The notes under the pieces: model-generated
Database searches by the model: none
What the model was told of the DNA's origin: nothing
What the model saw: the letters and a program-made list of their open reading frames with translations, nothing else
Part shown: piece after piece, positions 1 to 8,813 of the stretch
Layout: every line of letters starts with the position of its first letter
Numbering within the stretch: position 1 is the first letter of the stretch
Program-made: the position numbers and the translations under genes
Assembly (NCBI GenBank): GCA_002315745.1
Contig: DCID01000037.1
Span: 9,620-45,254 of the forward strand
Source of the DNA: Bacteroidales bacterium UBA1735
Lineage (GTDB): Bacteria; Bacteroidota; Bacteroidia; Bacteroidales; Paludibacteraceae
Direction of reading: 5' to 3'
Length of the DNA: 35,635 nucleotides

Positions 1-236
1 CGTTGCCGCATGGTCTTGAGTTGCAAGCTCCATCGCGGGTCGAACTTATACCGTAATTGCACCCCATACACATCCAGGGGGCTGGTAAAGATATGCGCAG
101 TGGCATCGCCCACATAGTATCCTATACCCGCTTGTAAACCTATATCCAAACGGTAGGGGCGGTCTTGAACGGCCAACACAGAAGTGGCTGGCGTCATGGC
201 CAACAGTACAATCCATATGGTATGCTTGTGCTTCAT
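1..236 (-). CDS. Outer-membrane beta-barrel protein, N-terminal part (cut by window edge)
   Basis: About 78 N-terminal residues are visible and the 3' end lies outside the window. The ATG at 236-234 begins three bases after the radA stop, so the gene is probably the last visible member of the dnaN-radA operon. Residues 1-22 form a signal peptide (basic start, hydrophobic stretch, cleavage probably after VLA). The mature part, with stretches like YRLDIGLQAGIGYYVGDA and YGVQLRYKFDPRWSLQLK, shows the alternating aromatic/polar pattern and the GxGYYxGDA opening common to small Bacteroidota outer-membrane barrels of the DUF6089 type. That family name is from memory and the specific function is unknown. 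Confidence 0.6.
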   Translation of the reverse strand, partial: MKHKHTIWIVLLAMTPATSVLAVQDRPYRLDIGLQAGIGYYVGDATAHIFTSPLDVYGVQLRYKFDPRWSLQLKTMRQ

Positions 237-239
237 CTA

Positions 240-1589
240 TTACTTCTGTATCAGTATGCGAAAGGCGTCTGCTACTTTGCTTACTTCCACTAATTGTATT
301 TTATAATCCTTGGCGTTGATCTTCTGCCCAGCAGGAATGATCATTCGTTGGAATCCCAGTTTCTCTGCCTCTCGAATCCGTTGCTCAATACGGGCGACGG
401 GTCTAATCTCTCCCGCTAATCCTACTTCTCCCGTGATGGCTGTTTGGGCATCCAAAGCGATATCCATATTCGAGGATAAGACGGCAGCCATGACCGCCAA
501 ATCGATGGCGGGGTCATTGACTTTGAGTCCACCGGCTATATTGAGGAAGACGTCCTTGAGGAGTAACTTAAAGCCGACTCTTTTCTCCAATACGGCGAGC
601 AGCATGTTCAGACGTCGTGGATCGAAGCCTGTGGACGAACGCTGCGGTGTACCATAGGCGGCGGAGGAAACGAGTGCTTGTACCTCAATGAGGAAAGGAC
701 GCACTCCTTCTACTGCGCCTGCAATAGCGATGCCACTCAATCCTTCGCGTGCCGTCGAGAGAAGTAACTCCGACGGGTTAGTTACTTCGCGTAATCCCCC
801 CTGTTGCATCTCGTAGATACCGATCTCCGAGGTGGAACCAAAACGGTTCTTTTGCGCCCGCAGAATGCGGTACATATAGTGTTGATCTCCCTCGAACTGC
901 AACACCGTATCTACGATGTGCTCCAATATTTTTGGGCCTGCGAGAGAGCCCTCTTTAGTGATATGACCGATGAGAATAAAGGGTATATTCTGTTCTTTGG
1001 CAAACTGTAAGATGCGTACCGCACATTCCTTGACCTGGGTGAGACTGCCGATGGTGGCATCTATGCCTTCGGTGGAGATGGTTTGGATAGAATCGATGAC
1101 TACTATCTCGGGCTGCAGTTCGCGCACTTGCTCCAATATGCGTTCCAACGAGGTCTCTGCCATCAGGAAGAGGTTAGTGGGTTGCCCCGCTATTCGTTCA
1201 GCACGCAGTTTGATCTGCTTAGCCGATTCCTCGCCACTAGCGTAGAGTGTCTTTTGATCGCCCAACTGCATGAGTACTTGCAATGCCAGAGTCGATTTAC
1301 CAATACCCGGTTCACCCCCCAATAACACCAGACTGCCTGGTACGAGTCCGCCACCTAAGACACGGTTAAGTTCGCCATTATGGACATCGATACGTGTCTC
1401 TGCTTGCGCCTCTATCTCCTCTAAGCGCTGCGGCTTAGTGTTGGAGTGGATACCGGTCGCTTTGGTGGATGAAGGGATGATGACCTCTTCCTCGTAGGTG
1501 CCCCATTCACCACAGACGGGACAACGCCCAAGCAGTTGTGGGGCTTTCGCTCCACATGCGGAACATATATATTGAGATTTTGACTTCAT
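240..1589 (-). CDS. radA: DNA repair protein RadA
   Basis: RadA (Sms) is a RecA-like, DnaB-type helicase that promotes branch migration of recombination intermediates in the cytoplasm. The 449 residues match the usual family length. Visible in order: an N-terminal C4 zinc finger (Cys9, Cys12, Cys23, Cys26), a RecA-like ATPase core with Walker A GEPGIGKST at 92-100 and a Walker B-like segment ending VVIDSIQT, the RadA-specific KNRFG motif near residue 247, and a C-terminal Lon-protease-like domain. The ATG at 1589 lies 19 bases after the rnz stop. The downstream gene follows its stop after three bases, so it is an internal member of the operon that starts at dnaN. No key residue is missing. 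Confidence 0.97.
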   Translation of the reverse strand: MKSKSQYICSACGAKAPQLLGRCPVCGEWGTYEEEVIIPSSTKATGIHSNTKPQRLEEIEAQAETRIDVHNGELNRVLGGGLVPGSLVLLGGEPGIGKSTLALQVLMQLGDQKTLYASGEESAKQIKLRAERIAGQPTNLFLMAETSLERILEQVRELQPEIVVIDSIQTISTEGIDATIGSLTQVKECAVRILQFAKEQNIPFILIGHITKEGSLAGPKILEHIVDTVLQFEGDQHYMYRILRAQKNRFGSTSEIGIYEMQQGGLREVTNPSELLLSTAREGLSGIAIAGAVEGVRPFLIEVQALVSSAAYGTPQRSSTGFDPRRLNMLLAVLEKRVGFKLLLKDVFLNIAGGLKVNDPAIDLAVMAAVLSSNMDIALDAQTAITGEVGLAGEIRPVARIEQRIREAEKLGFQRMIIPAGQKINAKDYKIQLVEVSKVADAFRILIQK

Positions 1590-1608
1590 TCTAACAATGG
1601 ATCCTATT

Positions 1609-2421
1609 CTAAAAAGTGACTGTTTCTCGCTCCACGGCTAAGAGGGTATTGGGGAATACCTCTTGGGCTTGGTGTAGGAAGATGGAGTGATCTTCCTCGC
1701 GGGAGGAAAAATGGCCAATAAGTAATTGTTTGACTTGCGCTTTCGAAGCGATGGTGGCCGCTTGTCGCGCGGTAGAGTGCATCGTAGTAGCACAACGCGA
1801 TTCCCACTCGTTGGTGAAAGTCGATTCGTGGAAAAGGAGGTCAACACCCGCTATCTGCTCTAAGATCGACTCCGTATATTGGGTATCCGACACATAAGCA
1901 TAGCGCGGTTGATAATGATACTCGCACTCGCCTGTAAGAGCACTCTTTTGACGATGATGCTCGGTAAAGAGGAATCCGCAGGTGGGCACTTTATGCTTGA
2001 GTGGAATGGTGGTCACTGTCACGGTGCGATCCGAGAAAATAACCTCTTTTTTGCGCGGATTGATGGCATGGAAGATGACCTCATACGTGAGTTCGTCGCA
2101 GTGATAATCCAACATCGGTCGCAGCAGTTTCTCTAAATCGGCGTGCGCATAGATGTGCAATGGTTGCGTACGATGCATCATGCTCAAGGTAGAGATGAGA
2201 CCTATCAGTCCAAAGCAGTGATCGCCATGTAGGTGAGAGATGAAGATGCAGTATAGACGGGCGGTTTTGATACCCATCTGACGCATGGTCAATTGAATGC
2301 CTTCGCCACAGTCAATCAAGAACGATTTATCGCACAGCGTCAGGATCTGACCAGATGGCGAGTTCTGATAAGTGGGGAGGGCACTGCCTGTTCCTAATAT
2401 GGTTACGGATGCTTGGTTCAC
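1609..2421 (-). CDS. rnz: Ribonuclease Z (tRNA 3' processing endonuclease)
   Basis: RNase Z is a metallo-beta-lactamase-fold, zinc-dependent endonuclease that removes tRNA 3' trailers. The 270 residues contain the family signature HLHGDH near residues 64-69, the downstream SDTQYT segment supplying the bridging aspartate, LFHESTF, the HSTARQA histidine and the terminal IGHFSSR histidine. It is slightly shorter than the usual ~300 residues, but all metal-binding motifs are present. The start codon is GTG at 2421-2419, only two bases after the DUF4954 stop, which points to translational coupling. No in-frame ATG lies near the conserved ILGTGSALP start, so GTG is the best choice. Confidence 0.93.
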   Translation of the reverse strand: MNQASVTILGTGSALPTYQNSPSGQILTLCDKSFLIDCGEGIQLTMRQMGIKTARLYCIFISHLHGDHCFGLIGLISTLSMMHRTQPLHIYAHADLEKLLRPMLDYHCDELTYEVIFHAINPRKKEVIFSDRTVTVTTIPLKHKVPTCGFLFTEHHRQKSALTGECEYHYQPRYAYVSDTQYTESILEQIAGVDLLFHESTFTNEWESRCATTMHSTARQAATIASKAQVKQLLIGHFSSREEDHSIFLHQAQEVFPNTLLAVERETVTF

Positions 2422-2423
2422 GT

Positions 2424-4409
2424 CTATCTTTGTATTTGTTCAATAAAGGCACAGGCTCGTTGACCTAATGCTTTTTTACGATCTATATGTTCCAGTACGG
2501 CCTTGACGAACGAGTTGCTCTCAAAGTTACCTCGAACGGACTCGAAATCTGCTCGCTGTTGACTAGCATCTCCGTCCACGCCAAAGCCTGTTTGTGAATT
2601 CAAATCAAACTCCTTGCGGGCATCGTTATAGACCATGTGGTCTAACTTTACGACTGCCTCTTGCCATTCGTGGATGATGGCGAGCACCTGCTCTTTGGTA
2701 ATCTGGCCAATAGGACGACCAATGACCGATTCGAGTTTCTCAGCAGCCCACGCCCACTCGTAGGTATAGTAGTTGAGGTGCATGGTGATAAAGCGTTGAC
2801 GTATGTCTGTGAGACTCACTTTGCCTGCTTCAATGTCATCCAATAAATTGCTCACTTCGCTGCGCGGAGCTATCAGTCCTGCCAAGTCCACCCATTCACC
2901 TTCGCCGGCGGGCGATTGTGGAACAAGGGCTTGTTGCAAGTCTGCCCACGTATGAATAGAGTCCTTCATCTTCTCCATGCGAGAGATGAGAGAGTTACCT
3001 AAGAACTTGCGGATGCCGATGGAGTATAGTTCTATACCATGAACGAGTGAAGAGTTGCGGATCTTGCAATTCTTATAGCCATATTCCTCGGTGTTCTCAC
3101 CCGATATTTGCTGTAACTCTTCTAGTATCTCGCGTCCTTTCCACATCTTTTGCACCGTATAGGGAGACAGCAGGTTGAAGTTGATGAGATCCAAAAGGTC
3201 TTTATCGGTACGGTTATCACGCTTAGGCCATTTCTGCGCATCACGGATAGTACCTACCGTTCGTAGATTAGCACCGGGTACGAGATAGGACTCGGAGTTG
3301 TTCTCTATCAGGTATGAGAAGGGCAGATCGGAGGTGTCTGCGTGATGCGTGTGACGTCCCATTACCAAGGAGAAGGCACCAATCTTAGATGGCCACAAGA
3401 GGTAGGAATCGGAGGTGGTTTTTGCACCTCGCTCCGCTACACCTTGGTGAATCGGACCCAATTTATACATGTGGTTAGACTGGTTGCTACCCGAACCGGC
3501 GTTGAGGAAAGAGAACATACCGGCAATAAGCAAGGTGGACTTATGGTGCGTGACGGTGTAAGGCCCGGCAAAAATAGCGCATGCCTCACCATGCATACCC
3601 TGACAGTTACTAAAGAAGAGGGATTCTCCTGCCGAATAGTGCTTGTCGAAGATACACCCTTGCCCCACGAAACATTTATCGACGATGGTAGAGTCACTAA
3701 TCTCTACACCCGAGCAGATAATGAAGTCGGTACACTTGACACCCGAGCCCAATTTAACAGGGGCTAACTCGTTGGAGTTGATAGAACCATTCTTTAACCG
3801 CGATGTGCCGGCTATTTGTGCCCAGTCACCGATACGAACATTCTTGATACTACCGCAGTTGAGAATACGCACATTTTCTCCGATAAAACCGATCTCGGAG
3901 GCTTGTTGCTCCGCATATTGGTCGATATACTGCTCCAATCGTTGAATCATCTGAGGACGATGACGATAGAGCGTTAATACATACGCCAAACTAGCGGTTA
4001 GTTCACTAAAAATAGGGATCTCGCGTCCACCTCCTTCGTTCATCACGGGGACGCGAACGCCATTACCGAACGTGGAACGACCATCGACTAAGATAGCGTT
4101 GACGTTCTCGATGCAAGTATTGCGGCCAATGTGGTAATTGGCGATGTAGTTGTGGATGTTATAGAGATGACAATCATCTCCCACAACGACATTGTGCAAG
4201 GATGCATGGCGGATACCCGAATGTACTTTCAATCCTCCTGGTAAGTCAAACTCACGGCGGAAGACACCCAGTTCGCAATCCCCAGAAAAACGTACATCCA
4301 CCACGAACTGCGCATCAAACTGATCCGCCACGCGAATGCGAGACCAATCCTCTGCGGTACAGCCTTGTACTTGCAATTGTTTAATTTCTTCTTTGTTCAG
4401 TGTTCTCAT
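2424..4409 (-). CDS. DUF4954 family protein with left-handed beta-helix repeats
   Basis: The 661-residue protein resembles the DUF4954 family known mainly from Bacteroidota and spirochaetes (assignment from memory). Residues ~70-370 carry degenerate hexapeptide-type repeats (for example IGENVRILNCGSIKNVRIGDWAQI and ISDSTIVDKCFVGQGCIF), expected to form a left-handed parallel beta helix as in acyl- and nucleotidyl-transferases. The C-terminal third is rich in charged helices. No signal peptide is seen, so it is probably cytosolic. The helix suggests binding or modification of a sugar nucleotide or acyl donor, but the reaction is unknown. It sits between the exonuclease gene (19-base gap) and rnz (2-base gap), so it is co-transcribed with replication and repair genes. 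The ATG at 4409 follows a plausible spacer. Confidence 0.85.
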   Translation of the reverse strand: MRTLNKEEIKQLQVQGCTAEDWSRIRVADQFDAQFVVDVRFSGDCELGVFRREFDLPGGLKVHSGIRHASLHNVVVGDDCHLYNIHNYIANYHIGRNTCIENVNAILVDGRSTFGNGVRVPVMNEGGGREIPIFSELTASLAYVLTLYRHRPQMIQRLEQYIDQYAEQQASEIGFIGENVRILNCGSIKNVRIGDWAQIAGTSRLKNGSINSNELAPVKLGSGVKCTDFIICSGVEISDSTIVDKCFVGQGCIFDKHYSAGESLFFSNCQGMHGEACAIFAGPYTVTHHKSTLLIAGMFSFLNAGSGSNQSNHMYKLGPIHQGVAERGAKTTSDSYLLWPSKIGAFSLVMGRHTHHADTSDLPFSYLIENNSESYLVPGANLRTVGTIRDAQKWPKRDNRTDKDLLDLINFNLLSPYTVQKMWKGREILEELQQISGENTEEYGYKNCKIRNSSLVHGIELYSIGIRKFLGNSLISRMEKMKDSIHTWADLQQALVPQSPAGEGEWVDLAGLIAPRSEVSNLLDDIEAGKVSLTDIRQRFITMHLNYYTYEWAWAAEKLESVIGRPIGQITKEQVLAIIHEWQEAVVKLDHMVYNDARKEFDLNSQTGFGVDGDASQQRADFESVRGNFESNSFVKAVLEHIDRKKALGQRACAFIEQIQR

Positions 4410-4428
4410 ATGTGTTTTTTCGTTCCGA

Positions 4429-5217
4429 TTATTTGGAACTCAAATAGATGCGTGTAAACACCGTTTTGGTGTATTGCGGGAAATCTCCATTGATCAACCA
4501 ACCATAATAACCTGTATCACGACGGAAGACATCGCTTACTTTCAAACCCTTGTATTTGCCGAAATTGAAACATTCGCATCCTTGCTCGTCGTAATAGATA
4601 CGTCCCGCAAAATCGGCAAACTTCTGTTTCCCTTGTGTATACTCCGCTAACTCGTCCACGGTGGTGGGAATATCATACCGCTCTAACTGCGCCATTAGCA
4701 CTTCCATGGTAGCCATGGTGTCGGCATTCGCCGAGTGCGCATCTTCTAAGTTCTTTCCACAATAGAATTGATAAGCCGCGGTAAGATTACGAGGCTCGTT
4801 CTTGGTGAAGATGGTAAAAGCGTCTATGAGTTTCATCCGCTTGAGATCAATGGAAACATTGGTGCGAGCGAACTCTTCCGCCAATAAGGGTACATCAAAA
4901 TGGTTGGAGTTATATCCCGCCAAATCGCAGCCTTCCAAGGTGTGGGCTAAATCGGACGCTATCTCTCGAAAGGTAGGACAATTGGCCACATCGGCATCAT
5001 AGATACCATGCACTTCAGATGCACCTTCAGGAATAGGCATCTGTACCTCCTGTCCACCCTCCATCATGGTGGGCTTAATGCGCAGTGTCTTTGCTTCAGA
5101 CGAACCATTGGGGAAGAGTTTGCAGTAACTAAGTTCCACAATGCGATCTGTCGCTATATTAACTCCCGTTGTCTCTAAATCGAAGAAAACTAAGGGACGA
5201 GTGAGTTGTAGTTTCAT
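4429..5217 (-). CDS. DEDDh 3'-5' exonuclease, DnaQ/epsilon-like
   Basis: The 262-residue protein has an RNase T/DnaQ-type exonuclease domain: motif I FFDLETTG (Asp13, Glu15), a central GYNSNHFDVPLL motif II, and the HSANAD motif III with the catalytic His/Asp of the DEDDh class. A C-terminal segment, FGKYKGLKVSDVF followed by GYYGWLI, resembles the DUF3820 module found beside some exonuclease domains. Its ATG at 5217 overlaps the dnaN stop by one base (TAATG), so translation is probably coupled to the sliding clamp. This suggests a proofreading or clamp-associated nuclease, although dedicated proof that it is the replicative epsilon subunit is lacking. Confidence 0.9.
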   Translation of the reverse strand: MKLQLTRPLVFFDLETTGVNIATDRIVELSYCKLFPNGSSEAKTLRIKPTMMEGGQEVQMPIPEGASEVHGIYDADVANCPTFREIASDLAHTLEGCDLAGYNSNHFDVPLLAEEFARTNVSIDLKRMKLIDAFTIFTKNEPRNLTAAYQFYCGKNLEDAHSANADTMATMEVLMAQLERYDIPTTVDELAEYTQGKQKFADFAGRIYYDEQGCECFNFGKYKGLKVSDVFRRDTGYYGWLINGDFPQYTKTVFTRIYLSSK

Positions 5218-6341
5218 TAGTCGTTCAAGAGCATGGGCATTAATAGCATCAGAAGATCCTCATTTTCCTCATTCTCAGCAGGCAGGATCAAACCAGCACG
5301 TGCAGGATCTGCTAGAAGTAGCGTTACATCTGTGCTCACCACAGCGTTAAGAATCTCAATGAGGAATGGTGCCTTAAAACCAATGGCCATAGGAGTACCG
5401 GTGTAGGAGCATGCAATGGTCTCCTCTGCACTGGTCGAGAAGTCGATATCTTGTGCGGATATCTTAATAGTGTTCTCGCTGAGCGCCAATTTGATAAGGC
5501 TAGTACCCGTATTAGCGAAGACGGCTACGCGCTTACATGCATTCACGATCGTCTGACGATCCACCGTTACTACGTTGGAGTTGTTCTGAGGAATGACGGC
5601 ATTGTAATTGGGATAGCGGCCTTCTGTTTGACGGCAAACGATCAAGGTCTTACCAAACTCAAAGCGGGCATTCTTAGCACCAATGATGATCTGCACCTCG
5701 TTCTCCTCCTTGCCTAAAACGTTCTTTAATAGAGAAGCAGGTTTCTTAGGCAGAATAAAGTTTATAGCAGCAGGAGCCTTCACCGCTAAGTTGGTGTAAC
5801 GAACCAAACGGTGTGCATCGGTAGCAACTAGGGTCAGTTTATCCTCCAAGATATCGAAATAGATACCATTCATCACTGGACGAAGCTCGTCGTCAGCGGT
5901 GCAGAAAAGAGTCTTATTAACGGCATCCAAAAGAATATTAGCAGGTACCGCGATGCGACCTGTTTCCTCAGCCTCCAAAGCCATCTCTGGATATTCATTA
6001 CCATTAGCACCCACAAAAGAGTAGGTACCGTTTTGACTAGTGATGTTGATGGAGAAATTTTGATCATCAATTTGGAAAGTTAGAGGCTGCTCCGGAAACT
6101 CCTTGAGCGTCTCTAAGAGTAATTTAGCTCCACTAGCCACTTTACCTTGCCCCTCTGCATTCTCTACATTGATGGCGGTACGGATAGTGGTTTCACCATC
6201 GGATGCTGTCATCGTTAACTCATTACCATTCAAATCGAGAAGGACATCCTCTAAAATTTGAAGACTGTTTTTGGCTGCAATAACCTTGCTCACTGCTTGC
6301 AATTGTGCAAAAAGTGCTGAACTTGATACGTTAAATTTCAT
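5217..6341 (-). CDS. dnaN: DNA polymerase III beta subunit (sliding clamp)
   Basis: DnaN forms the ring-shaped dimer that tethers the replicative polymerase and other clamp-binding proteins to DNA. The 374 residues match the family length. The N-terminal MKFNVSSSALFAQLQAVSKVI start, the central TDAHRLVRY segment (a strong DnaN signature) and the C-terminal LLMPM ending are visible. It is the first gene of the minus-strand operon. A promoter lies at 6385-6416 and the leader is about 35-40 bases. The neighbouring exonuclease starts on its stop codon. dnaA is not in this window. Confidence 0.97.
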   Translation of the reverse strand: MKFNVSSSALFAQLQAVSKVIAAKNSLQILEDVLLDLNGNELTMTASDGETTIRTAINVENAEGQGKVASGAKLLLETLKEFPEQPLTFQIDDQNFSINITSQNGTYSFVGANGNEYPEMALEAEETGRIAVPANILLDAVNKTLFCTADDELRPVMNGIYFDILEDKLTLVATDAHRLVRYTNLAVKAPAAINFILPKKPASLLKNVLGKEENEVQIIIGAKNARFEFGKTLIVCRQTEGRYPNYNAVIPQNNSNVVTVDRQTIVNACKRVAVFANTGTSLIKLALSENTIKISAQDIDFSTSAEETIACSYTGTPMAIGFKAPFLIEILNAVVSTDVTLLLADPARAGLILPAENEENEDLLMLLMPMLLND

Positions 6342-6384
6342 ATTTTTGATGTTTTAAAAATGATGAGCATATTAAAAACGGCGA

Positions 6385-6416
6385 CAAAGATACTGCTTTT
6401 TTTTCATTTATGCAAA
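6385..6416 (-). promoter_or_regulatory. Promoter for the dnaN operon
   Basis: On the minus strand, TATCTTTG (6392-6385) fits the Bacteroidota -7 box TAnnTTTG exactly and is preceded by TTTG (6416-6413) with a 20-base spacer, the expected -33 element. Transcription should begin near 6378, giving a leader of about 37 bases before the dnaN ATG at 6341. Confidence 0.8.
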
Positions 6417-6464
6417 TAAATGAGTATTTTTTTGCGGTTTAGTGCATAATTTTTCACTAAACCC

Positions 6465-6495
6465 TTGCATATGTGCCGAATTTATTGTACTTTTG
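6465..6495 (+). promoter_or_regulatory. Promoter for mutS2
   Basis: TTG at 6465-6467 and TACTTTTG at 6488-6495 are separated by 20 bases, an exact Bacteroidota-type promoter. Transcription is expected near 6502, about 16 bases before the ATG at 6518. Because the promoter overlaps the stretch that could be read from a GTG at 6473, it argues against that longer reading frame being translated. It is back to back with the dnaN promoter. Confidence 0.8.
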
Positions 6496-6517
6496 TACCG
6501 TTTTTTTGTACAATGCG

Positions 6518-8809
6518 ATGGTATATCCTCAAAACATAGAAGACAAAATAGATTTTACGCTTATCCGCTCAGTGCTGTTAGGCGCGTGTTCCTCCGTGTT
6601 AGGACGTGAGCGTGTGGAGAAGATGACTTTTCTAACGGATGCTGCGGCTATTATGGATATGTTGGAGCAGGCGCGCGAGATGAAACAAGTGGTGGAGGAT
6701 GCGTCTCTTGATTTTCCGAGAGGGGAGATTCATGATTTACGAGAGGCTTTGGCGCGCATTCGGATAGAGGGACTTTTTCTCGATGAAACCGAACTTTTTC
6801 AATTGCGAAAGACATTGGATTATGCGGCTCGTTTGGAGGCTTTTTTGAATCATATAGACGCAAATCGATTTCCTCGGTTAGCGACTATTCATCCGTCGCA
6901 GAATGCAACGATAGGGGAGATTATTAAGGCCATTGATCGTATCCTAGATAAGTATGGTCGTTTGGCAGATACGGCTTCGCCGGAATTAGGGCGTATTCGC
7001 CATGAGTTAGTGAAGGCGCAAGGCAGTATCGGTCGAGTATTGACTACGATCTTGAAACAGGCGCAAGCGGAAGGTATATTAGACAAAGATGTCACGCCCA
7101 CTTTGCGGGAGGGACGATTAGTGATCCCTGTACCACCTGCCTATAAGCGCAAGATTGGCGGCATCGTACACGATGAATCGGCGACCGGTAAGACGGTTTT
7201 TATTGAACCCACACAGGTGGTGGAGGCGAATAACCATATCCGTGAATTGGAGGGAGAAGAACGGCGGGAAAGAATGCGTATCTTGCAGGAATTCTCCCGA
7301 TGGATTCGGCCGAATTTGATGGATATTGAGTCTATGAACGAGTTGTTGGCATGGGTGGATTTTGTGTTGGCCAAAGTGTACTTAGCCCGAGAACTACAAG
7401 CCATTGCTCCACAGGTGGATAATAAACCCCTTGTTCGGTGGAAAAATGCCCGTCATCCCATTCTTTTCCTCAATTTTAAGAAACAAAATAAGACGGTTGT
7501 TCCTTTAGATATTACATTGGATGAGAGTAGGAGCCAGCGTATCTTGGTCATTTCGGGACCCAATGCCGGTGGTAAGTCGGTGTGCTTGAAGACCGTGGCA
7601 CTGATTCAATATATGCTCCAATGCGGTCTGTTGGTGCCTGTGGATGAGGGAAGCTGCATGGGTATATTTGACCAATTGATGATAGATATAGGCGACGAGC
7701 AGTCTATTGAGGACGATTTATCTACCTATTCTAGTCACCTGCGAAATATGAAAGCGTTTGTGCGTTCCGCAAACGAGAAGACGTTATTACTCATCGATGA
7801 GTTCGGTACGGGGACGGAGCCGCAAATAGGTGGTGCTATTGCTGAGGCCGTTTTGCAGCGATTGAATAATGAACATGCCTTTGGGGTGATTACGACACAC
7901 TATTCGAACTTAAAACACTTTGCTGAGCAACACGAGGGGGTGGTCAATGGAGCGATGCTGTATGATCGGGGACAACTCAAACCACTTTTTCAACTGAGCA
8001 TTGGGCAAGCAGGATCTAGTTTTGCTATTGAAATAGCCAAGCAGATAGGACTGAGTGAAGATATTATTCGTACGGCTTCTGACCTAGTGGGAGAAGAATA
8101 TATCGATTACGACAAAAATTTACAGGATATCGCAAGGGATAAACGCTATTGGGAAAATAAGCGGCAGAACATCCGTCAACGTGAGAAACATTTGGAGGAG
8201 AAGATAGCCTTCTACGAGCAGGAGATCGCCGGACTCAAAGCGAAGAAGAAAGAAATTATCTCTCAAGCCAATGAGCAAGCCGCACAAATCATCTCTCAGT
8301 CCAATGCGACCATCGAACGGACGATACGCGAGATAAAGGAGGCCAAGGCGGATAAGATCAAAACGCAAGAGGCACGGAAGAAAGTGGAAAATCTTAAAAA
8401 ACAAGTTCAAGTAGTACTACCAGAAGTTCAAAAAGAAGAAAAAAAGAAAGTACTACACGATTTTAGAGACCTTAAGGCTATTGGTAAACAAATGCCCAGT
8501 GTCCAGCCGTCCGTGGTGAATACTATCCGTCAACATAAGTTGTCCTTTGAGTTGTCACTTGATTTGCGCGGTATGCGTGCGGATGAGGCATTGGAAACGT
8601 TTGTGGCCTATCTGGATGATGCCATTATGGTGAACGCAGGAACGGTCACCATCCTGCATGGTACAGGAACGGGCGCACTCAAACAGATTGTGCGAGACCA
8701 TTTAGCAGCACGCAATAGAGACCTTAAAAAACGCCATGCGGGAGAAATCGTCTATCACGATGGTGATCCAGATCGTGGTGGAGCCGGGTTGACGGTAATT
8801 GAGTTATAG
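6518..8809 (+). CDS. mutS2: Endonuclease MutS2
   Basis: MutS2 is a MutS-family ATPase with a C-terminal Smr nuclease domain; family members suppress homologous recombination and/or rescue collided ribosomes. From the ATG at 6518 the protein has 763 residues. The core and clamp helices come first, then Walker A GPNAGGKS at 347-354, a LLIDEFGTGTEP Walker B/ABC-type segment, a long charged coiled coil (KNLQDIARDKRYWENK through EEKKKVLHD), and a C-terminal Smr domain with LDLRG at 681-685 and HGTGTGALK. A GTG 45 bases upstream is in frame but lies around the promoter, so ATG 6518 is preferred. The stop is four bases from the convergent LRR gene's stop. Confidence 0.96.
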   Translation: MVYPQNIEDKIDFTLIRSVLLGACSSVLGRERVEKMTFLTDAAAIMDMLEQAREMKQVVEDASLDFPRGEIHDLREALARIRIEGLFLDETELFQLRKTLDYAARLEAFLNHIDANRFPRLATIHPSQNATIGEIIKAIDRILDKYGRLADTASPELGRIRHELVKAQGSIGRVLTTILKQAQAEGILDKDVTPTLREGRLVIPVPPAYKRKIGGIVHDESATGKTVFIEPTQVVEANNHIRELEGEERRERMRILQEFSRWIRPNLMDIESMNELLAWVDFVLAKVYLARELQAIAPQVDNKPLVRWKNARHPILFLNFKKQNKTVVPLDITLDESRSQRILVISGPNAGGKSVCLKTVALIQYMLQCGLLVPVDEGSCMGIFDQLMIDIGDEQSIEDDLSTYSSHLRNMKAFVRSANEKTLLLIDEFGTGTEPQIGGAIAEAVLQRLNNEHAFGVITTHYSNLKHFAEQHEGVVNGAMLYDRGQLKPLFQLSIGQAGSSFAIEIAKQIGLSEDIIRTASDLVGEEYIDYDKNLQDIARDKRYWENKRQNIRQREKHLEEKIAFYEQEIAGLKAKKKEIISQANEQAAQIISQSNATIERTIREIKEAKADKIKTQEARKKVENLKKQVQVVLPEVQKEEKKKVLHDFRDLKAIGKQMPSVQPSVVNTIRQHKLSFELSLDLRGMRADEALETFVAYLDDAIMVNAGTVTILHGTGTGALKQIVRDHLAARNRDLKKRHAGEIVYHDGDPDRGGAGLTVIEL

Positions 8810-8813
8810 AGAA

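Noticed and set aside
3342..3767. Open frame on the plus strand opposite the DUF4954 gene
   Set aside because: Its codons mirror a strong conserved gene on the other strand. It has no promoter or family pattern, and it lies wholly inside that gene.
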